A DNA stretch of 60,113 nt from NCBI RefSeq assembly GCF_015773195.1, contig NZ_JADWYK010000021.1, positions 1-60,113 of the forward strand. The letters run 5' to 3'. The DNA comes from Hymenobacter guriensis (lineage in GTDB: Bacteria > Bacteroidota > Bacteroidia > Cytophagales > Hymenobacteraceae). This document shows positions 15,223-23,261 of the stretch, piece by piece (position 1 is the stretch's first letter; each line of letters opens with the position of its first letter). The notes below the pieces were generated by a model, which saw only the letters and a list, made by a program, of their open reading frames with translations, searched no databases and was not told where the DNA came from. Made by a program: the position numbers and the translations under genes.

Positions 15223-15297
15223 TTATTTTTTGCTGCCGGGCTTCTTCTTGCCGCCGGGCTTCTTGGGCATTGGCATGCCTTTGGGCATTTTCTTCAT
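15223..15297 (-). CDS. Tiny Lys/Gly/Pro-rich phage peptide
   Basis: A 24-residue frame starting at ATG 15297, two bases after the portal stop, and ending TAA at 15223. It reads MKKMPKGMPMPKKPGG then KKKPGSKK: 10 Lys, 5 Pro, 4 Met and no acidic residue. The spacing (2 bases after one gene, 24 before the next) and consistent operon orientation suggest a real minigene. A polycationic peptide in a head cluster could bind DNA or the portal. It is too small for homology arguments. Confidence 0.45.
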   Translation of the reverse strand: MKKMPKGMPMPKKPGGKKKPGSKK

Positions 15298-15299
15298 GG

Positions 15300-17294
15300 T
15301 TACATCGCCATTTCAGGCGCTTTAGCAGGTTTAGTGGCGGGGCTCATACCCATTAGCTCATCCGTCGTGTACCACTTGTGCACGGACCCGTCAGGCAGCT
15401 TCACAGCGTAGGTATCACCTTGCACCTGCGCAATGGTCAGATTCAGCCCTTCGTGGGCGGGCATGTGCGCCATCCCCGGCTTGACCATCACGGCATCTCC
15501 TACGGTAAAGGCTGGCGCCGTCGCCGGGACAGCAGCGGCGGGGGCGTTAAGAGGGGGCATGAGGGTAAAGACGGGGCTGCGCTGGGCGATATCCGTCAGA
15601 TACAGGGAGAATTGTTCGCGGATGCGGCGCAGCTTCTCGGACGGGGCCAGCAGGCTGCCGAACTCCAGAATAGAGCCGTTTTCTTCCTCGAAGCGAACGA
15701 CCAAGTCGTTCAGGTAGCGCTTGAGGGCCAGATCGTAGGCCGTGGCCACCCCGTCGGCGCGGGCCTGCTCCACGGTGCAGGTGGGGAATGGGGTAAGCTC
15801 CAGCTTCAGCAGGTTTCGCTGCAGCTCCATCGGGTCATTGGCGTACTTGGTGTAGATGATGTCCTCCAGGTAGCTGTAGAGAATCGATTCATCCAGCCCG
15901 GCCTTCTTGGCTGCGGCAAAGTCAGCCTCCAACTGTGCGGCGCCCAGCAGCGTCCACCGGCGGCCGGCGTTGCAGGAGGAGCGCAGGAACTGTTCGCGGT
16001 AGCGGTACACGGCAAACGTGTTCAGCACGAACTTCTGGCACTCTATCCAGTTGTCGGCCACCAGCGAGAGGCGCGCCTCCATTGGGCCCAGGTCGATGGT
16101 TTTCCCGAGGGCTGTTTCCTGCCGGGACTGCATGGCCAGAATCCCCTCCTTACCCAGTACCGCCTTCTCAATCTTGGCTTCGTTCTTTACCAGTTCATCG
16201 CCGATGTACTTGAGGCTTTTCAGGTCGGGTATCACGTACCCAGCCGGGGGCGTGATAGGCTCGTCGCCCTTTTCAGGAACTTCCAGGATATACCCCTCAT
16301 CCCGGCCGTAGGGAATGTAGCGGCCCATGCCTTTGCAGCGCGGGCACTTTTGTTTGCCAATACCCGGGTAATGCAGCCAACCCGCGTCACAGGTGGCGCG
16401 GTAGCCCTCAACCGGCGGCGGGGTATGGTCACACTTGACGCCGTAGCTCCAGGGCTTCGGATTCGCAAACCGGGCTTTGCCTAGTTCGTGGTTGCAAAAG
16501 TCCCGCAGGTACACGTTGGCCAGCGGCAGCGACTTCGCCAGGAAGCTGGAGCGCAAAACGGGCCGGCGCTCGTCCGGCTGAATCGCGGTGACCGGATAGG
16601 CCGGCACGTAGCCCAGCTCGTGCTGGGTGTCTTCCGCCGTTAGCCGGATATACTCCCCCTGCTGATGCCGTACCCGGTAGCAGCTGCTGTCATCCCACAC
16701 CCAGAAGTCTTTGGTGTCGGCGGTCGTTTGCTGCCAGAGGATCAAGTACTCGACCCGGTTGCCGTTTACTTCGATGTCGTGAATGTCCGACGAGGCAACG
16801 TAGCGGTAAAAGGGCCGGGGCCTATCCTGCAGCAGCTCCTCCGCATTCGCATCGGTCATCACCGGCAGATCAACCAGGAACACGCCCTGGAAGCCAACCT
16901 GCGCCTGTTTAAACCAGGTGGGGTTGAAGGATTGAAAGAAGGTCTGCCCGGTGCGCCGATTGTCCTTCAGGTACGCATCAAAGTCCTCTTGCAGCGTCGG
17001 GTCGCTGAACTCAAAATAGTAGTTCGTGCCCGGGGCGGCAATGGCCTTGCTGATAACGTTGGTCAGGCTATCGTAAATTGGCATAGTGCCGCCCTCCCCA
17101 ACCTTCTCCAGCACCAGCTGCGCTTGTTCGCTGGTGAGCTCGATACGCTGCTCCCGCAGAAACGCCAGCACCTGGGCAGAGTCCCCTTCCAGATGTAGTC
17201 TATGCCGTGCCTCCAAAGCCCGGCCCTTCAGCAGTTCTTGCTGATGGACCGGCTTTTCACAGAGCGCTAGTATCTGAGGGGGCTGTAGTAGCAC
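15300..17294 (-). CDS. Phage portal protein with zinc-finger-like insertion
   Basis: A 664-residue protein. Position between terminase and scaffold/capsid genes, size and a helical region KYIGDELVKNEAKIEKAV followed by MQSRQETALGKTID fit a portal, the dodecameric DNA gate at one capsid vertex. Residues C288, C302, C317 and C320, with CPRCKGMG (317-324) matching the CxxCxGxG motif of DnaJ zinc fingers, form an apparent zinc-binding insertion. The C-terminal ~70 residues (FTVGDAVMVKPGMAH ... YAVKLPDGSVHKWYT) resemble a small SH3-like barrel. The start is GTG at 17294; ATG at residue 71 is an alternative. Confidence 0.65.
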   Translation of the reverse strand: MLLQPPQILALCEKPVHQQELLKGRALEARHRLHLEGDSAQVLAFLREQRIELTSEQAQLVLEKVGEGGTMPIYDSLTNVISKAIAAPGTNYYFEFSDPTLQEDFDAYLKDNRRTGQTFFQSFNPTWFKQAQVGFQGVFLVDLPVMTDANAEELLQDRPRPFYRYVASSDIHDIEVNGNRVEYLILWQQTTADTKDFWVWDDSSCYRVRHQQGEYIRLTAEDTQHELGYVPAYPVTAIQPDERRPVLRSSFLAKSLPLANVYLRDFCNHELGKARFANPKPWSYGVKCDHTPPPVEGYRATCDAGWLHYPGIGKQKCPRCKGMGRYIPYGRDEGYILEVPEKGDEPITPPAGYVIPDLKSLKYIGDELVKNEAKIEKAVLGKEGILAMQSRQETALGKTIDLGPMEARLSLVADNWIECQKFVLNTFAVYRYREQFLRSSCNAGRRWTLLGAAQLEADFAAAKKAGLDESILYSYLEDIIYTKYANDPMELQRNLLKLELTPFPTCTVEQARADGVATAYDLALKRYLNDLVVRFEEENGSILEFGSLLAPSEKLRRIREQFSLYLTDIAQRSPVFTLMPPLNAPAAAVPATAPAFTVGDAVMVKPGMAHMPAHEGLNLTIAQVQGDTYAVKLPDGSVHKWYTTDELMGMSPATKPAKAPEMAM

Positions 17295-17318
17295 AGGGAC
17301 TGCGGCTTGAGAAAGTGA

Positions 17319-17936
17319 CTAGACTTCGGGCTCTTCAGCCGGGGCGTTTACCAGCGTCTTCAGGAAGGGCAGCGGGGCGGGGCTGATGGCTGGCTCGTCA
17401 ATGCCTTCGTGGGTGAGCGTGAACGGGTAGTTGGTGGGGGTTGCCTGCCCCAGGCCGCCGCGCTCCAGGGCGCCGAAGATCAAGCTGGCGTCTTCGATGG
17501 GCCCCTGCAGGTAGCCTTTGTTGTCGAGCTGCCACACGCGCAGGGTTTTGCCGGTGGCGCTGCGCCTGTTGATGGTATTCACCTGCACCGTGGTAGCGGG
17601 GGTTGGGTACTGCGCGCGGCCGGTGGTAGTGCGGGTGCGGCCGGTGGTCACCGTGGCGCCATAGGGCACATCGTTACCGCTGAGCGTCTGGTCGGCCGCG
17701 GCAGGTACCACACCAGCGGCAATGTTGTCGAGCGTGTACACCCGATCAACACCAGCGGCAGTCATAGCAGCTTGCGCGGCTGACTGGGTGGCCAGGGACG
17801 GAACGTCGCCATCCGAGTCCTGGTAGAACAGTTTAACAATCTGCTGCCCCAGAGCCGGCAATGGGTTGCCCTGAGCGTCGCAGTTTTGGGAGTTGTTTTC
17901 GACTCCGATTAAGGGCAGGTCGCATTCGTTGGCCAT
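17319..17936 (-). CDS. Phage virion structural protein (tail-tube-like?)
   Basis: A 205-residue Thr/Ala/Gly-rich protein with beta character (ATVTTGRTRTTTG, TTVQVNTINRRSATG, TLRVWQLDNKGYLQGP). It starts the structural operon, 57 bases downstream of the late dyad at 17994-18010, and ends 24 bases before the portal start. Its composition suits a tube or decoration protein, yet the position between terminase and portal is unusual for a tail tube. Function is not settled. Confidence 0.45.
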   Translation of the reverse strand: MANECDLPLIGVENNSQNCDAQGNPLPALGQQIVKLFYQDSDGDVPSLATQSAAQAAMTAAGVDRVYTLDNIAAGVVPAAADQTLSGNDVPYGATVTTGRTRTTTGRAQYPTPATTVQVNTINRRSATGKTLRVWQLDNKGYLQGPIEDASLIFGALERGGLGQATPTNYPFTLTHEGIDEPAISPAPLPFLKTLVNAPAEEPEV

Positions 17937-17988
17937 GACCGTCTGGGGGTTTAGAGTTACACTTCAAGAAGTGAAGAACTTAGAGACG

Positions 17989-18029
17989 GTAAAGTAAAGT
18001 ATTAGTTTACATACTTGCAAGTATTTTAC
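17989..18029 (-). promoter_or_regulatory. Late operator copy 2 with extra half sites, ahead of the structural operon
   Basis: On the minus strand GTAAACTAATACTTTAC occupies 18010-17994. Extra half sites flank it: GTAAA at 17989-17993 and TTTAC at 18025-18029 (+ strand reading), with a palindromic ACTTGCAAGT at 18013-18022. The element sits between the terminase stop and the 17936 start codon. A second dyad, CACTTC-AA-GAAGTG, lies at 17960-17973. Confidence 0.6.
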
Positions 18030-19435
18030 AGCAAGCCACGGCGTTGAGGCCTCACAAGTTCCAGCAGCTCCCGCTGATACAGGGGGTCGGCATAGTCAGG
18101 GGAGCGCCCAAGGGCTTCCTTTTCTTTGTCCTTGGACACGGCGCGCATTTTGCGGTCTTCCTCCTCCATGCGCTTCCACTGCCCTAATTCCTCGCTGAGC
18201 AGCTCCCAGACAGTGGGCCCCGGGTCTTCAATGTAGACTTGCGCCTTAACCATCCGTTCGGCCATGCGGAACTTGCACTGCGACTTGAGGTTATCATAGT
18301 TCTCGGGCAGCTGTTTACCAGTATTCCGGTCGCGCTCCGATGTTGGATCAGGTAGCGGGCGGCTGTTGTTGACAAAGCCAATGGAGCCAGGTATCTGGTC
18401 GCGCACACCTCCGCCAATACCATCATCATCGATTACCGTGCGGGACGGCGGGCACTGCCGGGCCTGCATTACCTCCCGCACTGCTTTGGCCACCACCGTG
18501 GTGTCAGCACCGACAAGCACCCGCTCCAGCTTGGCGCGAAAGCCACGCCAGGACCAGATAACAGACTTGTCTGAGCCAAAGCGCGCAACGTCGACGGTGA
18601 TAGCGGGCAGTCCGTCCGGTACATGGGTGTTGCGGGGCAGGTCGGCTATATGCTCGAAGGGGACCAGCACGGTGGGGTCGTCGTCATACTCCCAGTTGCC
18701 CAGCAGCAGGCGCTCCCGCTTTATCTTGTCTTTGATGCCTTCCAGGGCCTCGATAGCTCCACTCTCCCGCTTGAGGTTGTCGGTTACCAGTGACTGCAGA
18801 AACCGAAGCCCCCGAAGTAGCTTCCCCGTTTTGAAGGGCTTATAGAACTCGGTGTAGAGCCAGTTCTTTTTCGGGTTGCAGGTAATGAGAATTTTGCCCA
18901 GCAGTCCGTACTTATCGTTGAGTTGCCGGCCTACGCGAGATTTCAGGGTGTCATACGCCTCAAAGGCTACCTCGCCGCCTTCCTCAATCCACCCACCGGT
19001 ATATTCTACCGAGCCATAGCGTTCATATAGCGGGTCAGAGGGCAGGTACTTCAACTCCAACAAGTCAATGCGGCTGCCATTGGCAAACTGCAGATAGTGG
19101 TCCTGTCCGTTGTATTTGTAGGCCTCCCGGGCAATACCCAGGCTGCGCCGCACCTTGCCCAGCGTCAGGAAGGTCGACTCGCGCAGGCGCTTCAACTCTT
19201 CCCGGCCGATAAACCAGCGGGTTTCCGGGTAGGCAAGTGCGCAGAGCATCAACCACTCGCCGCCCAGCCAGGACTTGCCGCCGTTCGCTCCGCCACCGAA
19301 GGCCAGCGCCTTGGTGTCTGAGTCCATCAGTATCTGCAGCGCCTCCTGCTGCTTGGGATTCAGGCTTAGCAGGTCGTAAAACCCCGCCTTGAAGGCCGCG
19401 ACCAGCGCGTTAGTCCTGCTTAGGCTGGGTGGCAT
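18026..19435 (-). CDS. terL: Terminase large subunit
   Basis: A 469-residue packaging motor ATPase and nuclease. Walker A is GGANGGKS (residues 48-55). A Walker B-like WIEEGGE follows near 150, and the coupling motif ITCNP near 190. The nuclease half shows the RNase H-fold acidic residues: ITVDVARFGSDKS, TVIDDDGIGGG and SPDYADPL. It acts with the small subunit to cut concatemers and drive DNA through the portal. It overlaps terS by 26 bases. Length and motif order are normal for Terminase_3/6-type proteins. Confidence 0.9.
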   Translation of the reverse strand: MPPSLSRTNALVAAFKAGFYDLLSLNPKQQEALQILMDSDTKALAFGGGANGGKSWLGGEWLMLCALAYPETRWFIGREELKRLRESTFLTLGKVRRSLGIAREAYKYNGQDHYLQFANGSRIDLLELKYLPSDPLYERYGSVEYTGGWIEEGGEVAFEAYDTLKSRVGRQLNDKYGLLGKILITCNPKKNWLYTEFYKPFKTGKLLRGLRFLQSLVTDNLKRESGAIEALEGIKDKIKRERLLLGNWEYDDDPTVLVPFEHIADLPRNTHVPDGLPAITVDVARFGSDKSVIWSWRGFRAKLERVLVGADTTVVAKAVREVMQARQCPPSRTVIDDDGIGGGVRDQIPGSIGFVNNSRPLPDPTSERDRNTGKQLPENYDNLKSQCKFRMAERMVKAQVYIEDPGPTVWELLSEELGQWKRMEEEDRKMRAVSKDKEKEALGRSPDYADPLYQRELLELVRPQRRGLL

Positions 19436-20198
19436 TGAGTATTTCGGCTAGGGCCTCCTTGCTTAATTTCGAGTAGTCTACCTCGGTCGTATCCTTTACC
19501 TCCACGCGGTCCACAAAACGGCCGTCAATTTTGAGTAGATCCCGGTTGGCTGCCAGGGCATCATACATTTCTACTGACACCCCGTCTTTGGTGAGCTTGT
19601 AGGACTTGATGCGGCCCTCTTCTTTCGCCCGGGCAATAGCCACCAAGTCCAGGTCGGCCACTTCTACTGCTATCGGTTTGCCGGCAACCAGGCGTATGAG
19701 GTCCTTACCATGGTGCAGCATCTCCAACTCGTACTCCAGCAGCTGCTCTTTGGCTTTTTGTAGGCGCTTGCCTATTGCAGTCAGCCCCCCCTCCGAGTCG
19801 AATAGCCGAATATTCTCGCGGCCGGCGAACTCCTCAATAAACTCAATCTCTTCGCGCTGCTTGGCCGCCAGCACACTCACATACATTTCAACCTGCTCAT
19901 AGCCCTGCACTTGCCGAACGACCAAGAAGTCATTCAGGCGAGTCGTGGCCATGTCGCTGACATTCTTCAGGGCTTCATCGCCTGATATAGCCAGCTCCCG
20001 CATCCGCTGATCGATTGCCTTGCGGATATAGGGTTTTATATAGTTCTCGTAGCCCATTTGGGCCGCATACTGTGGTTCGTACCCAGCCCGGCGGGCGGCC
20101 GCGGCCTTATTGCAATCTTTCGGGTACTCTTCAATGAACCGGCGTTGCTTGTCCGTTAGCTCTACGGCTTCCGGCGACTCTTCTTGACTTCCAGACAT
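19410..20198 (-). CDS. terS: Terminase small subunit
   Basis: A 262-residue protein starting MSGSQEESPEAVELT. The N-terminal domain LTDKQRRFIEEYPKDCNKAAAARRAGY is the typical HTH of the Terminase_2 family, which recognises the packaging site. The middle is helical and oligomerising (QKAKEQLLEYELEML). The ATG at 20198 is preferred to a TTG at 20228, because the latter lies in the regulatory region and the conserved domain starts later. It is 31 bases downstream of the late dyad at 20230-20248. Confidence 0.8.
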   Translation of the reverse strand: MSGSQEESPEAVELTDKQRRFIEEYPKDCNKAAAARRAGYEPQYAAQMGYENYIKPYIRKAIDQRMRELAISGDEALKNVSDMATTRLNDFLVVRQVQGYEQVEMYVSVLAAKQREEIEFIEEFAGRENIRLFDSEGGLTAIGKRLQKAKEQLLEYELEMLHHGKDLIRLVAGKPIAVEVADLDLVAIARAKEEGRIKSYKLTKDGVSVEMYDALAANRDLLKIDGRFVDRVEVKDTTEVDYSKLSKEALAEILNATQPKQD

Positions 20199-20229
20199 GG
20201 CTGAAAACGTGTTAGATACTATCTGCAAA

Positions 20230-20248
20230 GTAAACTAATACTTTACAT
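20230..20248. promoter_or_regulatory. Late operator copy 3, ahead of the terminase operon
   Basis: GTAAACTAATACTTTACAT on the + strand is identical over 19 bases to the copy at 2682-2700. Being nearly symmetric it can act leftward: the minus strand continues with TTTGCAG just after the dyad. It lies in the gap between divergent terS and the XRE regulator gene, so it could control either. Confidence 0.6.
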
Positions 20249-20272
20249 AAATCCTTCCAACACACTGGCAAA

Positions 20273-20302
20273 GAAAAAACCCCGCCGTTACGGGCAGGGC
20301 TT
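20273..20302 (-). terminator. Leftward hairpin with T-tract upstream of terS
   Basis: On the minus strand GCCCTGCCCGTAACGGCGGG can fold (two 3-bp blocks split by one mismatch, GTTACG loop on the + reading) and is followed by GTTTTTTCTTTG. No leftward gene ends here, so it may be a leader attenuator for the terminase operon or terminate a short RNA. The stem is weak. Confidence 0.35.
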
Positions 20303-20365
20303 GGTGTGGTAAGGCATATGGCAAAATGTAATATCATTGCTCCCCGCAAAACATACGCCTGCGCC

Positions 20366-20668
20366 ATGGATCAAGCTACTCCTTCCTCTGGCGCAAGCCA
20401 ACAAACCGACTACCAGCGCCGGTTTGCCGAAGGGCGGGCTGAGGCCTCGTTCACGCTGCAGGCGGTGGCCGACGTGGTAGGTATCAGCAAGGCGGCGGTA
20501 TCACAGTTTGAGAAGGGCAAGAGCTCACTGAGCCTGGACAAGTTCCTGAAGGCATGCGAGGCCCTGAACCTGCGGACCGAGTGGGTGCTACACGGCAAGG
20601 GTAAGATGTTTGACGGGGAGCGGCCGGCGCCACAGCGGGTACAGGGAAGGCCGGCGCGCCGCTTGTAG
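20366..20668 (+). CDS. XRE-family transcription regulator
   Basis: A 100-residue protein from ATG 20366 (an in-frame ATG at 20321 would add 15 residues). Residues ~12-75 form a Cro/CI HTH: FAEGRAEASFTLQAVADVVG, then ISKAAVSQFEKGKSS with the recognition helix, then DKFLKACEALNLRTEWVLHG. The C-terminus is short and basic. It is divergent from terS with late operator copy 3 between them, so it is a candidate regulator of late genes or of itself. It has no peptidase domain. Confidence 0.75.
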   Translation: MDQATPSSGASQQTDYQRRFAEGRAEASFTLQAVADVVGISKAAVSQFEKGKSSLSLDKFLKACEALNLRTEWVLHGKGKMFDGERPAPQRVQGRPARRL

Positions 20669-20770
20669 GCGCTGGCGACTGATACTAAAGTTCAGGGCCA
20701 GTGAGGGTGCTTATATGGGTTTTGTCTGCCCCGAGCGTTTGGGTATATTGTACGCCTTACCCTCCCCCCT

Positions 20771-21574
20771 ATGCCACAGTTCCCCGCCCTTCCGTCTGAT
20801 TATATGTCTGCCCGGGGGCATAAGCACCCACTACGGCTGGGTGGCTGGGCTTACCCGGCTTGGTGGAGTAGAGACTGCTGGCCCAGCCCAGTCAAAGAGT
20901 ACTACCTGTGGAAGATTGAAGAGCTGCAGCCTGGGGCGTACGAGATAGTGGCGCAGGGCAGTGGAGTGCGGCTGAAGCTGACGGCAGACCTGGCATTTGA
21001 TCTTTGCCCGCTGGAAATTGAGCTATCCGACCGGCTCCGGATGGAGGACTACCCGGAGCATTTGGAGCGGTTCAGGGCCCAGGGTATCGGGGTATACTTT
21101 CGTAACGGTTTCCGCGAGGGCTCCGTCATGCTGGAGGTAAGGAAGCCCCGCGTTGTGTATGAAGGCTACCTGCCGAAGCTCTGGGTGCTACAGGGCCAGA
21201 AGGACGCCCAGTTAATGGGCCGCTGGCTGGATCAGGCTCTTTGGTGCATCACCCACCCTCGCAAGTCTGATGCCCTCCGCTGGGTGACCAGGGTATCAGA
21301 GCACCGGCCCTTTGGCGAGTGGCCCAACTTGGCGCCTGCCAAGCATCTGGATACTGTCAGCAAACTAGCTATGCCGATTTACCGGAAGTTCATGCAAACC
21401 CTGAAGGACAACCCACCAACCGAGGAGGAAATGAGGGAGGCTCAGCGGAATGCAATGTGGGCAGCCTACCATAACATAGAGAAGGAGCAGGAGCAGCTGA
21501 AGCAGGAAGCGACCGATGAGCAGGGCCTCAAGGAGATGCTTATTGGCTTCGGTATTCGGCCGGCCGGCACATAA
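20771..21574 (+). CDS. Hypothetical phage protein
   Basis: A 267-residue soluble protein of unknown family. Aromatic-rich N-terminus (GGWAYPAWWSRDCW), a beta-rich middle (YEIVAQGSGVRLKLTADL, GVYFRNGFREGSVMLEV) and a helical Glu/Gln-rich C-terminus (EEEMREAQRNAMWAAYHN). It is one of few + strand genes in the prophage, following the XRE regulator by 102 bases. A TATATTG box near 20744 may serve as promoter. A strong hairpin ends the unit. Confidence 0.5.
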   Translation: MPQFPALPSDYMSARGHKHPLRLGGWAYPAWWSRDCWPSPVKEYYLWKIEELQPGAYEIVAQGSGVRLKLTADLAFDLCPLEIELSDRLRMEDYPEHLERFRAQGIGVYFRNGFREGSVMLEVRKPRVVYEGYLPKLWVLQGQKDAQLMGRWLDQALWCITHPRKSDALRWVTRVSEHRPFGEWPNLAPAKHLDTVSKLAMPIYRKFMQTLKDNPPTEEEMREAQRNAMWAAYHNIEKEQEQLKQEATDEQGLKEMLIGFGIRPAGT

Positions 21575-21577
21575 CGA

Positions 21578-21608
21578 CTTCAACTCCGTAGAATTTACGG
21601 AGTTGAAG
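21578..21608. terminator. Bidirectional terminator between convergent units
   Basis: CTTCAACTCCGTA (21578-21590) pairs perfectly with TACGGAGTTGAAG (21596-21608) around a GAATT loop. It separates the rightward 20771 gene from the end of the leftward early operon at 21618. There is no strong T-tract. Confidence 0.6.
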
Positions 21609-21617
21609 CTGGGGCGG

Positions 21618-22364
21618 CTAACTAGCCATTTTTAACCTATCTGGACCGCTTCCCTTTCGTTTGACCGGCTGACGTTCCCTGAACAATGCGCCGGTATCTA
21701 CTCCAGAGAGGGCCGCGTACACTTCGGGCGTCGGCGCGAGCTGCGGGTGTTGTTCGGCCCACTGCCGCAGTAGTCGCATGGCACGACATAACCGGTCCCG
21801 AAACAAGGTTTCCGAAATCCCGAGGTAGGCAGCTGCCGGCGCGCGCGGCAGGCCGTAGTACTGCGCCAGAATAACGCACTCCCGAAGCCTGCCCGGCAGG
21901 GCGAGTACCGCCTTAGTAGCGGCGCCGAGGACGGTAGCGGCCTGCTCTTCGCCCAGGTGCAGCTCTATCTCATCGGGTTCGGCCACTACTGAAGCCGGCA
22001 GGTGCAAGAAAGGGTCTTCGGCGGCCGTGGGCTCCCCTGGTATCTTTTTTCCGCGAAACAGGGCGGCATGCTGGTTGTGCAGGATACGGGCGGCCCAGCC
22101 CAGGATAGGCCCCTCACTCCCATCTTCGCGGGGCCCTGGGTCAAAGTGCCGCTTCCGGAGGCCGGTGAGGATGCCGAGTATAGTATCCTGCACCAGGTCG
22201 TGCCGCCGGTCGGGGCACGTCATGCGGAGCCTGCTTTTAGCGTTGCGGTCCAGGTAGCGCGTCAGGTGGTAGAAGACCGGGGCGAGGTGGCGCTCATCAT
22301 CCGTTTGGTAAAACAAGCGCACCTGCCCGAGAAGTAGCTGGGTGAGGGCCTGATATTCATTCAT
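21618..22364 (-). CDS. Phage-encoded RNA polymerase sigma factor
   Basis: A 248-residue sigma-70-family protein of ECF-like size. Region 2 is around residues 45-110 (RRHDLVQDTILGILTGL, WAARILHNQ), and region 4 around 150-200 (LPGRLRECVILAQYY, then an HTH with AYLGISETLFRDRL and CRAMRLLRQW). The C-terminal ~45 residues are an extra basic tail. As the last gene of the early operon and next to the late genes it is well placed to switch RNA polymerase to late promoters, which is inference. It lies three bases from the ParB-like gene. Confidence 0.7.
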   Translation of the reverse strand: MNEYQALTQLLLGQVRLFYQTDDERHLAPVFYHLTRYLDRNAKSRLRMTCPDRRHDLVQDTILGILTGLRKRHFDPGPREDGSEGPILGWAARILHNQHAALFRGKKIPGEPTAAEDPFLHLPASVVAEPDEIELHLGEEQAATVLGAATKAVLALPGRLRECVILAQYYGLPRAPAAAYLGISETLFRDRLCRAMRLLRQWAEQHPQLAPTPEVYAALSGVDTGALFRERQPVKRKGSGPDRLKMAS

Positions 22365-22367
22365 TGC

Positions 22368-23216
22368 CTACCGGAACCGCACCCGGAGGTGTTCCTGTGT
22401 TTTGTAGTTGTACAGCTCCTCCAGCAGTTCGATGTATTTGGCCGAGGTGACGCAGGGCTGCAGTTCGCGGGGTTGGAGGCCAATCTTTCGCAGCAGAACC
22501 GCCGGCTCGAAGTCGGCAACTTCCGTCAGGCAGTAGTTGATGGCCATCACGAAGCGCGGATTGAAGGCATGGGTAAAGCCCCACTCATCGGCTATCTGCT
22601 GCACAAAGGCGGCTACCTGTTCCGCCTTCGCATAGTCGCGCACCTCGAACGACCCAGCCAGAAAGTCGTGGTGACTACTCCCCTGCCCTCCCACCAGCAG
22701 CTTGGCCGTGGTGAGCTTAAACTTGGGGTGCTTGTTCAGGAAACGGCTCAGGGCAATGTAGTGCTCCTTGCCTTCTACCGTCCAGTAATTCAGGTAGTCG
22801 GCGCTCGTCCAGTTTTTGGCTGAAGAGTTCAGTTCGGCAATGTCGGCCTTACTCAGCTCCGGGGCCAGGCGGTAGTAGATGGATACCCCGAGCAGGCGGG
22901 CGGCTTCCAGGCGGTGCTGCCCGTCGATTACCCCGTACTCCATCGTAACATCCATCGGGCGCAGGTGGAGCAGGTTGCGCTTCTGTATCTTCTTGACAAG
23001 TCGCTTAACCTGGGCTTGGTCTATTTCCCGGTTGGAGTCGATCAGTTTGAAAATATCGTACTCCTTGGTATGCCGCACTTCGCCGGTCGGCTCTGGAAAT
23101 TGCAGGGCAGCACCGGTCTCGGCGGCCGGGGTATCCTGTACAATGGTAAGTACGGCCGGCGGAAGGGCGGCGGTGATTTCGGCGGTGAGGTTATCGAATT
23201 GAGGGGAGGCACTCAT
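22368..23216 (-). CDS. ParB/Srx-fold N-terminal domain protein
   Basis: A 282-residue protein. Residues ~50-125 match the ParB N-terminal fold: DIFKLIDSNREIDQAQVKRL, then VTMEYGVIDGQHRLEAARLL with the GxxDGQHR box at 95-102, which binds CTP or acts in phosphotransfer or nuclease reactions in relatives. The rest is helical and unknown. In phages such stand-alone proteins are found near replication genes and may be nucleases or DNA modifiers. No partner ParA is present, so plasmid-like partition is not supported here. Confidence 0.7.
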   Translation of the reverse strand: MSASPQFDNLTAEITAALPPAVLTIVQDTPAAETGAALQFPEPTGEVRHTKEYDIFKLIDSNREIDQAQVKRLVKKIQKRNLLHLRPMDVTMEYGVIDGQHRLEAARLLGVSIYYRLAPELSKADIAELNSSAKNWTSADYLNYWTVEGKEHYIALSRFLNKHPKFKLTTAKLLVGGQGSSHHDFLAGSFEVRDYAKAEQVAAFVQQIADEWGFTHAFNPRFVMAINYCLTEVADFEPAVLLRKIGLQPRELQPCVTSAKYIELLEELYNYKTQEHLRVRFR

Positions 23217-23261
23217 GACAGGCTTGTTTTGAAAATTTGGTAAAACCCGAGATTCTCGGTT

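Noticed and set aside
22368..23216. Plasmid partition system (ParB)
   Set aside because: No ParA and no parS-like cluster nearby; the ParB fold here is a stand-alone phage protein.
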